This document shows positions 25,681 through 34,274 of a stretch of 43,228 bases of DNA, one piece after another. The stretch lies in NCBI GenBank assembly GCA_002788515.1, contig PFRJ01000049.1, positions 1 to 43,228 on the forward strand, read 5' to 3'. Position 1 is the first letter of the stretch, and every line of letters starts with the position of its first letter. The DNA comes from Nitrosopumilales archaeon CG_4_9_14_0_2_um_filter_34_16. Lineage in GTDB: Archaea; Thermoproteota; Nitrososphaeria; Nitrososphaerales; Nitrosopumilaceae. The position numbers and the translations under genes are program-made. The notes below the pieces were generated by a model, which did no database searches, was not told the DNA's origin, and was given only the letters and a program-made list of their open reading frames with translations.

Positions 25681-26516
25681 TATCCAAATTGCCCCTGAAC
25701 ATATTTTGCAGTCAGTTCATTTTTTGGATCAGTAAATAGTTTCTTTGTTTCTCTAAACTCGATTAGCTCACCCAGATACATAAATCCAGTATAATCTGAA
25801 ACTCTAACTGCTTGTTGCATGTTATGAGTTACAATAATTATCGTGTATTCCTTTTTTAGCTCTGTAATTGTTTCTTCAATTTTTTGAGTTGCAATAGGGT
25901 CAAGGGCAGATGCAGGCTCATCCATCAATAAAACTTCGGGTTGGATTGCCAAGGCTCTTGCAATACAGAGTCTCTGTTGCTGACCGCCAGACAATTCAAT
26001 TGCAGACTTTTTCAAATCATCTTTCACTTCGTCCCACAAATATGCCATCTTTAGTGAATCCTCTACAATTTCATCTAGAATTTTTTTATCTCTCACTCCG
26101 TTTAGTTTCAAACCTGCTACAACATTGTCATAAATAGACATTGTTGGAAAGGGGTTTGGTTTTTGAAAAACCATTCCAACTTTTCTTCTGTGATAAATTG
26201 GGTCTATAGATTTGTCATAAAGATCAATGTCATCAAGCATTACTTTACCCTCAACTTTAGCATTTTTTGTCATATCATGCATTCGGTTAAGACATCTAAG
26301 AAAAGTTGTTTTTCCACAACCAGAAGGTCCTATCAGAGCAGTGACAGATTTTTCTGGAAATTTCATTGTGATATTTTTCACACCAATAGTGCTACCGTAA
26401 TGAATGGTAACATTTTCTGCAACCATCTTGAATTTTTTTACAGCATCAGATGAATGAAATGGGATGTCAGAGTCAATAGACGTATTAGTTTTTGGAGAGG
26501 AGACAGTCATTGTCAT
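25680..26516 (-). CDS. pstB: Phosphate ABC transporter ATP-binding protein
   Basis: A 278-residue ABC ATPase of PstB type. Walker A is GPSGCGKTT, the signature is LSGGQQQRL, Walker B is VLLMDEPAS and the switch His is in VTHNMQQA. PstB-specific LRCLNRMHD follows Walker A. It hydrolyses ATP to drive phosphate import through PstCA. A Ser-rich leader of about 30 residues precedes the domain. The ATG overlaps the pstA stop by 4 nt. Confidence 0.95.
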   Translation of the reverse strand: MTMTVSSPKTNTSIDSDIPFHSSDAVKKFKMVAENVTIHYGSTIGVKNITMKFPEKSVTALIGPSGCGKTTFLRCLNRMHDMTKNAKVEGKVMLDDIDLYDKSIDPIYHRRKVGMVFQKPNPFPTMSIYDNVVAGLKLNGVRDKKILDEIVEDSLKMAYLWDEVKDDLKKSAIELSGGQQQRLCIARALAIQPEVLLMDEPASALDPIATQKIEETITELKKEYTIIIVTHNMQQAVRVSDYTGFMYLGELIEFRETKKLFTDPKNELTAKYVQGQFG

Positions 26517-27439
26517 TTTTTATTTGATACTCCCTGTTTTATCAATCGTCCCATGATTCCATTTCCTGTTTTATTTGCAAAGTAGTATCTAACACCTAGA
26601 TTGATGCCAAGAATAATTATGATTAAGACTAATGCCGAACCCCAACCTTGTAATTGTGCACTGTCATAAGGTAACAAAGACAATCTCCAAATTCTTAGCG
26701 GCAATGCATCCATCGGAACATCCATACTGCTGAAAAATTGGCTGCTTCCAAGGATAGTCATTATCAGCGGAGCAGTTTCACCACCGATTCTTGAAACAGA
26801 TAGTAGAATTCCTGTAATCATCCCACTTTTTGCCGCTGAAATCACAATTCTAAATGTTATAACCCATTTTTTTAATCCCAAAGCAATGCCGGCCTCCCGA
26901 TAAGTTATTGGAACCATTTTCAGAGATTCCTCAGTGGTCCTAGCAACAATAGGGAACATGATTAAAGATAACGCAAACGCGCCTGCCCACACAGAAAAAT
27001 GACCAAGAATTAGCACAATTACCAAAAATGCAAAGATTCCAAGAACTATAGATGGAAATTCCATAAACACATCATTGAAGAATCTAATGAATCGTGCCAA
27101 CTTGTTATCACCATATTCAGACAGGTATATTCCAGACATCACTCCTATTGGAACACCAATCAAACTAGAGAGTCCAATTATTATCAAGGTACCTTGAATG
27201 GCAGGCCCTATTCCTCCTTTGCCAGAACCAATAGACCCAGGAGTTGCTGTCAAAAACTCATAACTTATAGCAGATATTCCGTTTTTGAATACTTCAACTA
27301 GAATACTACCCAATGGGATAATGGCAATAATCACGCATGCAAAAACAATGATTCTAACTGCTTTATCTACTAAAAGACGATTCTTTACATTTTGTTTGAA
27401 AAGAGTTCGGTATTCCTGTCTTCGCTCGTTAGTGGTCAA
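26513..27439 (-). CDS. pstA: Phosphate ABC transporter permease
   Basis: A 308-residue permease with about six helices. The EAA-like loop that contacts PstB is visible as [21 protein letters not shown], and the family block [16 protein letters not shown] precedes the second helix. It forms the channel with PstC. Both ends overlap neighbours by 4 nt (ATGA), which indicates tight translational coupling. Confidence 0.93.
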   Translation of the reverse strand: MTTNERRQEYRTLFKQNVKNRLLVDKAVRIIVFACVIIAIIPLGSILVEVFKNGISAISYEFLTATPGSIGSGKGGIGPAIQGTLIIIGLSSLIGVPIGVMSGIYLSEYGDNKLARFIRFFNDVFMEFPSIVLGIFAFLVIVLILGHFSVWAGAFALSLIMFPIVARTTEESLKMVPITYREAGIALGLKKWVITFRIVISAAKSGMITGILLSVSRIGGETAPLIMTILGSSQFFSSMDVPMDALPLRIWRLSLLPYDSAQLQGWGSALVLIIIILGINLGVRYYFANKTGNGIMGRLIKQGVSNKK

Positions 27440-28407
27440 TTGTTAATTGCACCTTCCTTTACTTTCATCATTTTAGTTACTAGAAGATGCGCTATGACAT
27501 TAATCACAATTGCAATTAACAAAAGAACCAAAGCTACTCCAATTAATGCAGGAAGATGTAACGATGCCGGTGAAGCTTCAACGAATTCATTTGCAATTAT
27601 ACTAGACATTGTTTGACTCGGTTTGAATAACGATGAAGGAATTGCGGCAATGCCTGTTGCATTTCCAATCAACATTGTTACTGCCATAGTTTCACCAACT
27701 GCTCTTCCAAGGCCAAGAATGGATGCGCCAATCAATCCAGTTTTAGAATATGGGAATACAGCAAGCTTAAACATTTCCCATTTTGTTGCACCTAACATGT
27801 ATGCAGCTTCTTTTTGTTGTTGAGGAACGGCTTTCATTACTTCGCGAGATACTGCTGAAACTGTTGGGATGATCATTATAGCTAAAATTACACTTGCAGT
27901 TAAAATATCAAGACCAAACGGGGTTCCTGAAAATAGAAATATCGAGTCACCAAACAAATCATGTAATGGTTGTTCCACCCAATCTTTAAAGTAAAGTCGA
28001 AAAACCAAAAGACCCCAAAGGCCATAAATTACACTTGGAACAGCTGCTAAAAGCTCAACTAGAAATCCTAACGGGCCACCTATTTTGGGAGGAGCATCTG
28101 AGATGAACATTGCGATTCCAATACTTAGTGGAACTCCGATTAGCATTGCAAGTGATGCAGTAACTAGAGTACCAAAGATATAGGGTAATGCGCCAAAAGA
28201 TTCACGACCATCAACTGCATTCCAATCAGTGCCAACGATAAATGATAATCCATCTTCTTCCCATATCGGGTATGATTCAGAAACTAATTGAAAGACCAAC
28301 AAGGCAATCATTACTAAAACAAACGTTCCTGCGATTGTAGCGCCTACCTTGAAAATTTTATCAGATAGAATACTCTGTTTGCGGTACTCCACAGTGTTTT
28401 TCTTCAC
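27436..28407 (-). CDS. pstC: Phosphate ABC transporter permease
   Basis: A 323-residue permease with about six helices. The PstC block FGALPYIFGTLVTASLAM and the EAA loop QQQKEAAYMLGATKWEMFKL are both clear. It is the first gene of the pstCAB-phoU operon. A TATA-like TTTTTAGATAATA lies about 25 nt before the ATG, and the CTATATAG palindrome at 28478-28489 is shared with the divergent regulator gene. Confidence 0.93.
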   Translation of the reverse strand: MKKNTVEYRKQSILSDKIFKVGATIAGTFVLVMIALLVFQLVSESYPIWEEDGLSFIVGTDWNAVDGRESFGALPYIFGTLVTASLAMLIGVPLSIGIAMFISDAPPKIGGPLGFLVELLAAVPSVIYGLWGLLVFRLYFKDWVEQPLHDLFGDSIFLFSGTPFGLDILTASVILAIMIIPTVSAVSREVMKAVPQQQKEAAYMLGATKWEMFKLAVFPYSKTGLIGASILGLGRAVGETMAVTMLIGNATGIAAIPSSLFKPSQTMSSIIANEFVEASPASLHLPALIGVALVLLLIAIVINVIAHLLVTKMMKVKEGAINN

Positions 28408-28477
28408 ACAATTGTATCAAGATTACGTATTATCTAAAAAATGATCATGAATTATGTAGAGTACGAGATAGATTTAG

Positions 28478-28489
28478 ATCTATATAGAT
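28478..28489. promoter_or_regulatory. CTATATAG palindrome, copy 2
   Basis: ATCTATATAGAT is a perfect 12-bp palindrome between pstC and the AbrB-PhoU gene, about 57 nt from the latter's ATG and 73 nt from pstC. It lies just upstream of the right-hand TATA box (TATATTTTAAA) and could control both promoters. Confidence 0.45.
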
Positions 28490-28543
28490 TATGTTCAGAA
28501 GCAGTATATTTTAAAAAAATCAAGCAATCTATAGTCACAAACC

Positions 28544-29566
28544 ATGTCAGAGATAAAACAAATCAGACGATTGCAGTTGACTGGCGGATCTACGTATATT
28601 GTATCACTGCCAAAAACATGGATTGATGAATTACATCTAAAGAAAAATTCCAACATAACACTGATAAAAAACCGTAATGATTCAATTACGCTATTTCAAG
28701 AAGAACAAAGCAGAAAGAACAACGCCATAGCAATAATTGGAAAAAATGATTCAAAGGAATCAATTAGAAGAAAGATAATTGCGACATATCTTTCAGGATA
28801 TAAGACCATAGAGATTAGAACAAAAGGAATTGAAATTCCAAGTACGCATAAAACTGCAATTAGAGACCTGGTAAGATCCACATTGATGGGAACTGAGATT
28901 GTTGAGTCAAGTGCAGAAAAAATAACATTACAAATTCTAACTCAACTTGCACAGCTGTCATTTACTGTTGCATTAAAAAGAATGTATACAACTGCTAAAA
29001 ACATGCATCAAGAATCTATCGAGGCATTAAAAGAATTAAATTTAGAACACGCCGAAGAAATTATCAAAATGGATGACGAGGTAGATAGATTCAGTCTCTA
29101 TTTACTAAGAAATTTAAATTTAGCATTAGAAAATGTTCAAGTTTTACTAGATTCCGGACTCGAAAAACCGTCCGATTGTCTTGGTTATAGAACAGTGGTG
29201 AAATGCGTAGAAAGAATTGCAGATCATGCAGGACTTATTGCTAAAAAAATAAAATATCTAAAATCACCAATAGATAAAAAAATTCTGAAAGAAATAGAAC
29301 ATATCAGTATGGAATCACTTGTTGTTTTTGAGAATTCAGTTATGGCACTTTCCAAAAGGGATTACTTGATGGCAGAAAATGTTGCAGCAAGTGTAGGTAA
29401 AGTCATAGAAATAGAAAAAAAACTAATGGATTCGCTCAAGCCCGGTGTAGATACAGGCATAATAAAATTAATTTTAGAAGACATTAGAAGAACTGCAGAG
29501 TATTCAAGAGACATATCTGAGATTGCAATAGATGAAACTGTGCAAAATGTTATCGAAGAATCTTAA
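28544..29566 (+). CDS. AbrB-PhoU phosphate uptake regulator
   Basis: A 340-residue protein with an N-terminal SpoVT/AbrB-type DNA-binding swapped hairpin (about 4-45: RRLQLTGGSTYIVSLPKTWI), then two PhoU-like helical repeats, including CVERIADHAGLIAKKIKY. This architecture is widespread in archaea and is the best candidate here for the transcriptional regulator of phosphate genes. It would bind the CTATATAG palindrome in its own upstream region (inference). It is divergent from pstC and convergent with pstS. Confidence 0.88.
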   Translation: MSEIKQIRRLQLTGGSTYIVSLPKTWIDELHLKKNSNITLIKNRNDSITLFQEEQSRKNNAIAIIGKNDSKESIRRKIIATYLSGYKTIEIRTKGIEIPSTHKTAIRDLVRSTLMGTEIVESSAEKITLQILTQLAQLSFTVALKRMYTTAKNMHQESIEALKELNLEHAEEIIKMDDEVDRFSLYLLRNLNLALENVQVLLDSGLEKPSDCLGYRTVVKCVERIADHAGLIAKKIKYLKSPIDKKILKEIEHISMESLVVFENSVMALSKRDYLMAENVAASVGKVIEIEKKLMDSLKPGVDTGIIKLILEDIRRTAEYSRDISEIAIDETVQNVIEES

Positions 29567-29596
29567 AAAAAAATAAAAAAATAGATTTTGGATGAT

Positions 29597-31135
29597 TTAT
29601 CCACGGTATTTTTTGTTCAATCCAAAGATCAACATAGCTGGTGCTGCCAGATACATTCCAAGATTCATCATAATTACACCTATGCCATAGCCTAAAACTT
29701 CAGAGTCAGACTCAGCATATTGCATTATAGACAAAGATGATATTAATGGAGTAATTCCAATTTTTACCATTTCTTTGAATGCTGGATTTTCTCTTTCCAT
29801 ATCAGCGATGAATGGGGAGAATGAATAATACAATTGATTAAATCCTGTCATGAAAGACATGCCAGATGCAGTATTCATTAGTTGGTTATCTCGGATTTCT
29901 CTCAACAACTGAACTTGTGGTGCCATCTCTGTACCATATGTTGCAGTTGCAATTAGACAACCGCCAGTCTCCGTTTCAGTTTGTTGTTTAATCTCTTGTG
30001 TAACTTCTGATGGTGGAGATGCATTTGCATCCCAGAGAATTTCTCCATCATATGTTATTTGTTTCAGTCCTTGCTGTCCAAGTTTTGTCACTTTATCAGC
30101 GAGTGGAACATACAATAAACTTGATGAGAATTCTTGGCCATCAGTAATCATCCAATTAATTAAATGGATTACGGCTTTTGCTTGTTCTTTGTTTTTAGTT
30201 ACTGGTTTTAGATCATCATACACTAACAAGTACGTAAAACTTGCAATTGGGTATGAGTTAGAACCTGGTGCATTAACTATTGATACATCTGCCCAGCTAT
30301 CTTTAGCTGCAGGTAAACTATCAGCAGCACCACTAGATGCAGCAGAGATGCTGTCTAAAGATGGTTCGATGAATGCAGATTTGTCAGCATTTTGAATTGA
30401 TGCATAACTCATCCCTGTTTGAAATGCATAAGCAAGTTCAACATATCCAATAGCATATTCTGTAGATTTTACAATTCTTGCAACGCCTTCATTGCCTGCA
30501 GCAGCTAGTCCTGTTGGCCATGGAACAGATTTACCTTTGCCCACTTTGTCATGCCATTCTGGACTAACAACACTCAGATAATCTGTAAAGACGAATGTAG
30601 TTCCAGAACCATCTGATCTTTGAGCTGTGACAATGTTTTTGTCAGGAAGATTCAACTCAGGATTTGTTGCAACAATTTTAGGATCATTCCATTTTGTAAT
30701 TTTTCCCAAAAATATTCCTGATATATCTTCAGCAGTTAGTTTTAGTCCCTTGTTTGGAACTTCAGGAAGATTATAGACTAGTACCACTCCCCCAATTGAT
30801 TCAGGGATGTGTAATGTTCCAGGAGCCAGTTCTCTTTCTGATTCTTTCATAGGTGCATCAGATGCTGCAAAATTTACAGTTTTTTCGATGTGTTGTTTAA
30901 TTCCACCACCACTTCCAATTGATTGATAATTGAGGTTTACATTATCGTAGATATTGTTGTACTCAACTCTCCATAAATCAATGAGAGGAAAAGGGAATGT
31001 TGCGCCTGCTCCTGTCAAATCATATTGAACGTTTGGGTTAGGGGCTTCAGGTGCTGTTGCTGCGTCTGCATAAAGAGGAGTGATGATCGCTCCAAGTGCA
31101 GTCAATAAAATCAGTAACGATGTTTTTGTCTTCAT
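29597..31135 (-). CDS. pstS: Phosphate-binding protein PstS with CFI-box and membrane tail
   Basis: A 512-residue protein: signal peptide (about 1-25, YADAA), then a PstS-type binding protein (about 35-360) with the phosphate-loop block GAGATFPFPLI, GSGGGIKQHI, SDAPM and QRSDGSGTTF. A C-terminal extension starts at the CFI-type box near C393 (CLIATATYGTEM), followed by LLREIRDNQLM, and ends in a hydrophobic helix (about 484-505) with a basic tail. Normal PstS is a 300-350-residue soluble or lipid-anchored protein. Here the tail probably anchors it, and the CFI box suggests C-terminal sorting or processing. It is unusually separate from pstCAB, with its own promoter. Confidence 0.92.
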   Translation of the reverse strand: MKTKTSLLILLTALGAIITPLYADAATAPEAPNPNVQYDLTGAGATFPFPLIDLWRVEYNNIYDNVNLNYQSIGSGGGIKQHIEKTVNFAASDAPMKESERELAPGTLHIPESIGGVVLVYNLPEVPNKGLKLTAEDISGIFLGKITKWNDPKIVATNPELNLPDKNIVTAQRSDGSGTTFVFTDYLSVVSPEWHDKVGKGKSVPWPTGLAAAGNEGVARIVKSTEYAIGYVELAYAFQTGMSYASIQNADKSAFIEPSLDSISAASSGAADSLPAAKDSWADVSIVNAPGSNSYPIASFTYLLVYDDLKPVTKNKEQAKAVIHLINWMITDGQEFSSSLLYVPLADKVTKLGQQGLKQITYDGEILWDANASPPSEVTQEIKQQTETETGGCLIATATYGTEMAPQVQLLREIRDNQLMNTASGMSFMTGFNQLYYSFSPFIADMERENPAFKEMVKIGITPLISSLSIMQYAESDSEVLGYGIGVIMMNLGMYLAAPAMLIFGLNKKYRG

Positions 31136-31198
31136 TGATTAATAATTTTAAAAATTCTATTTACAAATACTAGGCATAGATTATAGTAGTTCCATATA

Positions 31199-31206
31199 CT
31201 ATATAG
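31199..31206. promoter_or_regulatory. CTATATAG site upstream of pstS, copy 3
   Basis: The 8-bp core, without the extended palindrome, begins 64 nt before the pstS ATG and about 30 nt upstream of its TATA-like GTAAATAG. Confidence 0.4.
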
Positions 31207-31307
31207 AAGATTCAGTCTGAATAGTCATGACATAGAGGATAAAAATCCAATATGTTACAGATTCTATATTGGTTAATCTTTTGATATGTTTTACAATACT
31301 ACATATA

Positions 31308-31451
31308 ATGACGTCACAATCTTCCTTGAGCAATAACAATACACAAAAAGAATTGCAGGTAGTAAATTATATTTTTAGACTGCTTGTTCATCTGACTGCA
31401 ATCAATTCAAACCTAAGCAATGATAGGAAGAAAAAACAGGAGACGGTTTAG
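31308..31451 (+). CDS. Small protein (47 aa), first gene of a pair
   Basis: The ATG at 31308 gives a 47-residue product: a polar Ser/Asn-rich start, one amphipathic helix (LQVVNYIFRLLVHLTAINSN) and a basic end. I recognise no family. Its stop directly abuts the TTG start of a Cys-rich partner, which argues that both are real. An in-frame ATG at 31284 further upstream would add a hydrophobic lead. Confidence 0.4.
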   Translation: MTSQSSLSNNNTQKELQVVNYIFRLLVHLTAINSNLSNDRKKKQETV

Positions 31452-31616
31452 TTGCCAGATGAATCATGTAGAAATTGTGGAAATCTACTACAAATTTTTT
31501 CAAAATGTAAAGAATGTAGAATCATTGAACAGGAAATATGCTTCAAATGCAACAATAAAACAATGATCAGGCACCACAGATGTTTAAAATTATTTAAAAT
31601 GTCAATTACATGCTAA
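31452..31616 (+). CDS. Small zinc-ribbon-like protein (54 aa)
   Basis: A TTG start with no gap after the preceding stop. The product has Cys pairs CRNC, CKEC and CFKC plus HHRC, consistent with one or two zinc sites. It is too short for standard gene callers and starts with a rare codon. Unknown function, probably coupled to the 47-aa gene. Confidence 0.45.
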   Translation: MPDESCRNCGNLLQIFSKCKECRIIEQEICFKCNNKTMIRHHRCLKLFKMSITC

Positions 31617-31706
31617 TTCCAGATTCAATTCCCGTAAGGTTTGAATCATTTTTGGGAAATTTAGAATATTATTTTGAATTAAATATCCCTTTTTTTAATT
31701 GAATTT

Positions 31707-31964
31707 ATGGAAATTCACGTATACGACACCTATGTCAAAGCAGCAGATGGTCATACCATGCACTTTGACGTAATTACTGGTGAAAAAGACCATGACAAAG
31801 CCATCACATATGGCAAAGAATGGCTACAATCCGTCGGTGAAGGCGATGCAGAAATGACTACAAATGAATGTCAATTCTGCCACTCACAAGGAGCACCAGC
31901 ACCTGTAGAACAGGCAATTAAGGAAAAAGGCTATTTCATCCAGAAAATGGAAGGCTGTCCTTAA
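31707..31964 (+). CDS. DUF2024 family protein
   Basis: An 85-residue protein with the DUF2024 pattern from its first residues (MEIHVYDTYVKAADGHTMHF), DVITGEKDHDKAITYGKEWL, and a CQFCHSQ motif followed by VEQAIKEKGYFIQKM. Function unknown; the C-x2-C-H segment might bind a metal. GAATTAAATAT is centred about 26 nt upstream, giving a leaderless start, with a TTTGGGAAAT element at 31651-31660. A T-rich terminator follows the stop. Confidence 0.8.
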   Translation: MEIHVYDTYVKAADGHTMHFDVITGEKDHDKAITYGKEWLQSVGEGDAEMTTNECQFCHSQGAPAPVEQAIKEKGYFIQKMEGCP

Positions 31965-32022
31965 ACATTTTTTCCTTTTTATCAAAGAACATATTTTTTA
32001 GTCTGATCAAGACAAGATAGAC

Positions 32023-32205
32023 ATGTCTGAGCACAAGTACTCAAAGTGGACAGTGGAAGGAGACAAGAAGACAAAATGGATTTGCGGTTGTTTTCAAACA
32101 GCTGATAACTATTTCAAGTTCTGCAACAAACATGACGCTACTTTAAGAAAAGCAATTCAAGCTCAAATTGATGAATTGGATATGACACTAATTATAGAGG
32201 ATTAA
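32023..32205 (+). CDS. Small conserved-type hypothetical protein (60 aa)
   Basis: A soluble product with the Cys pair CGC in WICGCFQTADN, another C-x2-H in FCNKHDATL, and an acidic helical end (QIDELDMTLIIED). The C-x-C plus C-x2-H spacing could bind zinc. ATATTTTTTA lies about 26 nt before the ATG. I do not recognise the family. Confidence 0.6.
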   Translation: MSEHKYSKWTVEGDKKTKWICGCFQTADNYFKFCNKHDATLRKAIQAQIDELDMTLIIED

Positions 32206-32385
32206 TCCCAAGAGTCTTTTACACTTGCAGTCTAAAATAAATTAAATCTAAATAGATTTTTGTAGTGCATTATCAACGTCTTTGAAAAACTAACAGATTG
32301 TGCGAATTTTTTTATTGTTTCTACCTTTTTACATATAATTTTTTAAAATTATTCGCATATAACACAACAGTAACTCTTTTGGCCA

Positions 32386-32565
32386 TTATTTTCTACCCCT
32401 TGATTTTGTTCTTAATAGAACACTACAACAAGGACATCTAAATCCAGAAACGGTCATAAAAATACCACATAAAGTACATCTTTTTTGCCCATATCCATAT
32501 TTTGAACCATTTGGAATTTTCTCGCCTTTCAAACTATCACATACCCCTTTGCAGATATACACCAT
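32386..32565 (-). CDS. Mini zinc-ribbon protein, third of an overlapping trio
   Basis: The chosen ATG (32563-32565) overlaps the stop of the upstream gene by one base (TAATG). The 59-residue product has CKGVC, CTLC and CPCC, then a basic tail (RTKSRGRK). It aligns with the upstream mini-gene: both start M-x-Y-x-C, then x-V-C, a middle C-x2-C and a CPCC near the end, so they are tandem paralogs. An in-frame ATG at 32599-32601 would overlap more and is less likely. Confidence 0.55.
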   Translation of the reverse strand: MVYICKGVCDSLKGEKIPNGSKYGYGQKRCTLCGIFMTVSGFRCPCCSVLLRTKSRGRK

Positions 32566-32738
32566 TATGATCTGACCTCCCCAAAGGGTTTGTGACAACA
32601 AGGACAGTTAGAATATCTTGAAACTAGATCTAAATCACAAACTGCACAATATTTCCTAAATGTGGTATTTCCTGAATTTCTAAATTTGGCATTTGCATCA
32701 TAATACCCACAAACACTTCTACAAGAATACTCACTCAT
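32565..32738 (-). CDS. Mini zinc-ribbon protein, second of the trio
   Basis: A 57-residue product starting MSEYSC, with CRSVC, CAVC and CPCC clusters. Its ATG overlaps the TGA of the first gene (ATGA, 4 nt), and its TAA overlaps the next ATG by one base, so all three are translationally coupled. It is a tandem paralog of the gene at 32386-32565. Likely zinc-binding; function unknown. Confidence 0.55.
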   Translation of the reverse strand: MSEYSCRSVCGYYDANAKFRNSGNTTFRKYCAVCDLDLVSRYSNCPCCHKPFGEVRS

Positions 32739-32896
32739 AATGATTTGTTCTCCATATCAAAAAATGAACCACAATCTTTGCAAAAAATACCGTGATTTTG
32801 GATCTTTGCAGCAATATCTCCACAATTCACACAGATTCTAATTGCATCGTTTACAGTTTTTTTATTTGATTCAAATCGGTTTTGTTGTATTTGCAC
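32735..32896 (-). CDS. Mini zinc-ribbon protein, first of the trio
   Basis: A GTG start gives 53 residues: a polar N-terminus, then CVNC and CKDC pairs (RICVNCGDIA ... IFCKDCGSFF) in zinc-ribbon spacing. TTAATTAGG on the minus strand (32917-32925) is a TATA-like box about 25 nt before the GTG. A Fur-type operator overlaps this box, so the trio should be under the divergent Fur regulator. Confidence 0.5.
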   Translation of the reverse strand: MQIQQNRFESNKKTVNDAIRICVNCGDIAAKIQNHGIFCKDCGSFFDMENKSL

Positions 32897-32902
32897 AATA
32901 TT

Positions 32903-32921
32903 ATTAGGAATAATTCCTAAT
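32903..32921. promoter_or_regulatory. Fur-type operator, site 1
   Basis: ATTAGGAATAATTCCTAAT is a perfect inverted repeat around one central base, the 7-1-7 architecture of Fur/PerR/Zur boxes. It covers the promoter-start interval of the minus-strand trio. Confidence 0.65.
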
Positions 32922-32936
32922 TAAGTGTTATTATTT

Positions 32937-32955
32937 ATTAGGAATTATTCTTAAT
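32937..32955. promoter_or_regulatory. Fur-type operator, site 2
   Basis: ATTAGGAATTATTCTTAAT is the same repeat with one half-site mismatch, centred 34 bp from site 1. It lies immediately upstream of the TATTAAATA box (32966-32974) of the Fur-family gene, consistent with autoregulation. Confidence 0.6.
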
Positions 32956-32995
32956 AAGGAATAAATATTAAATAGGATCACTATGGAAAAGTAAC

Positions 32996-33427
32996 ATGCA
33001 ACAGCTAGAGCAGATCATATCCTCACTAAGAGATGAAGGATTGAGAATTACGCCTCAAAGGATTGCAATTGTAGATTATCTGCTAAAAACAGAAGACCAC
33101 CCTAGTGCAGAGTTAATCCACAAGGTTGTTAGAAAAAGATACCCCATGGTAAGCCTGTCAACAGTATACAAGACACTGGATCTGCTCAAAGAAAAGAAAC
33201 TAGTTAACGAAATAGAAGTTGAAGGAGAGGCAAGATTTGATGCACATACTGATGAGCATATCAACCTAATTTGCATGAAATGCGGTAAAATTGATGATAT
33301 TGATGAAGAATATCTAAAAGAGATTCAAGTCAAGGCTGCAAAAAAATCAAAATATCTAATTTTGAAAAGTAATTTTGAATTGCATGGTTATTGTAATAGT
33401 TGTAAATCAAAGACGAAATCAATTTAG
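32996..33427 (+). CDS. Fur-family metal or peroxide regulator
   Basis: A 143-residue Fur-superfamily protein. The winged helix is at about 12-80 (RITPQRIAIVDYLLK, SLSTVYKTLDLL), and the dimerisation domain follows. HTDEHINLICMKCGKI carries metal-site His and the first structural Cys pair (C-x2-C), and CNSC near the end is the second, so the structural zinc site is complete. The metal specificity (Fe, Zn or PerR-type) is not fixed. The ATG is about 25 nt after TATTAAATA. Two operator repeats lie upstream and face the mini zinc-ribbon trio. Confidence 0.88.
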   Translation: MQQLEQIISSLRDEGLRITPQRIAIVDYLLKTEDHPSAELIHKVVRKRYPMVSLSTVYKTLDLLKEKKLVNEIEVEGEARFDAHTDEHINLICMKCGKIDDIDEEYLKEIQVKAAKKSKYLILKSNFELHGYCNSCKSKTKSI

Positions 33428-33505
33428 AAGTAATTGTGTGATTTCAAATATAAGAAAAATATCCGCTCCTTTTATCTGGTAAACGTGTAAGTATAGTGAT
33501 AACAA

Positions 33506-33862
33506 ATGTCAACAAAACAAACAGAAAAAAGATTGTCCCGACGTGCGATAATGGCTTTAATGATAACTGGTCTAGCAGTTGCCATAGTGTTTACAGTTAC
33601 ACCTTGGAATATCATTCCAACTCAAGTAACTGAAGACGTGACCGTACTAGCAGTTACAGAGTATGGTTGTGTTGGTGAATCACAATATGGAAGAAGTGTA
33701 GTTGTACCTGAATGCGATGCACGAGTTGGAGATATAGTATCTGCCACATTTAATATTCCTGCTATGGAATTAAACGGATACTTGGAAGAACTTGAAAGAA
33801 GACAAAATCCAATGGTAGATGCATGGGATAGAAACGTTAGTGGTACAGGTTTCTCACCATAA
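33506..33862 (+). CDS. Membrane-anchored extracellular small protein, unknown
   Basis: A 118-residue protein: basic start (KRLSRR), one membrane helix (about 14-34), then an extracytoplasmic region with two Cys (EYGCVGESQ and VPECDARV, 14 residues apart, a likely disulfide). The last 40 residues are charged. I do not recognise the family. A strong T-rich terminator follows, which suggests good expression. It is monocistronic. Confidence 0.65.
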   Translation: MSTKQTEKRLSRRAIMALMITGLAVAIVFTVTPWNIIPTQVTEDVTVLAVTEYGCVGESQYGRSVVVPECDARVGDIVSATFNIPAMELNGYLEELERRQNPMVDAWDRNVSGTGFSP

Positions 33863-33884
33863 TTTTTTTAATTTTTATTTTTTC
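33863..33884 (+). terminator. T-rich terminator
   Basis: A run of about 22 nt that is nearly all T starts immediately after the stop codon of the gene at 33506, as is typical of archaeal termination signals. Confidence 0.5.
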
Positions 33885-33925
33885 CGCACCTATTACTCTT
33901 GAGAGATAAAAAAAAGTGCGTGCGA

Positions 33926-34123
33926 CTAATCTAATTTTGCTTTGGCTTTTTTGATGTCTCTCATTTCTTCAGCCAGATGTTTTTTGATTAGTCTTTCATG
34001 GTCTTTTTTATGAACACTATAGGCTTTGTTTAGTGCCTGCTTTGTTTTTGCTGTTTTTAATGCCTTGGTGAATTTTTTGTGAATTGTATTCACTTGGACA
34101 GTGTAACTTACCATATCGGACAT
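33926..34123 (-). CDS. Small basic helical protein (65 aa)
   Basis: A Lys/Ala-rich product with a continuous helical region (HKKFTKALKTAKTKQALNKA) and the basic segment KKDHERLIKKHLAEEM. There is no Cys and no membrane segment. The high charge suggests nucleic-acid or ribosome binding, but I recognise no family. It sits between two terminators and the pyrophosphatase gene. Confidence 0.6.
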   Translation of the reverse strand: MSDMVSYTVQVNTIHKKFTKALKTAKTKQALNKAYSVHKKDHERLIKKHLAEEMRDIKKAKAKLD

Positions 34124-34274
34124 ACAACATCGTGTAAAATAAGGTTATCACGTATATCGTTTAACTGAATAACGTTCATTGCATGGTGTCACACTGTAAT
34201 AGAAGAAAAGCACATCTCATGACAAAGACTTGATGAGTTATAGAACTAATTTTGGTGTCAATCAGAGATTCGAA

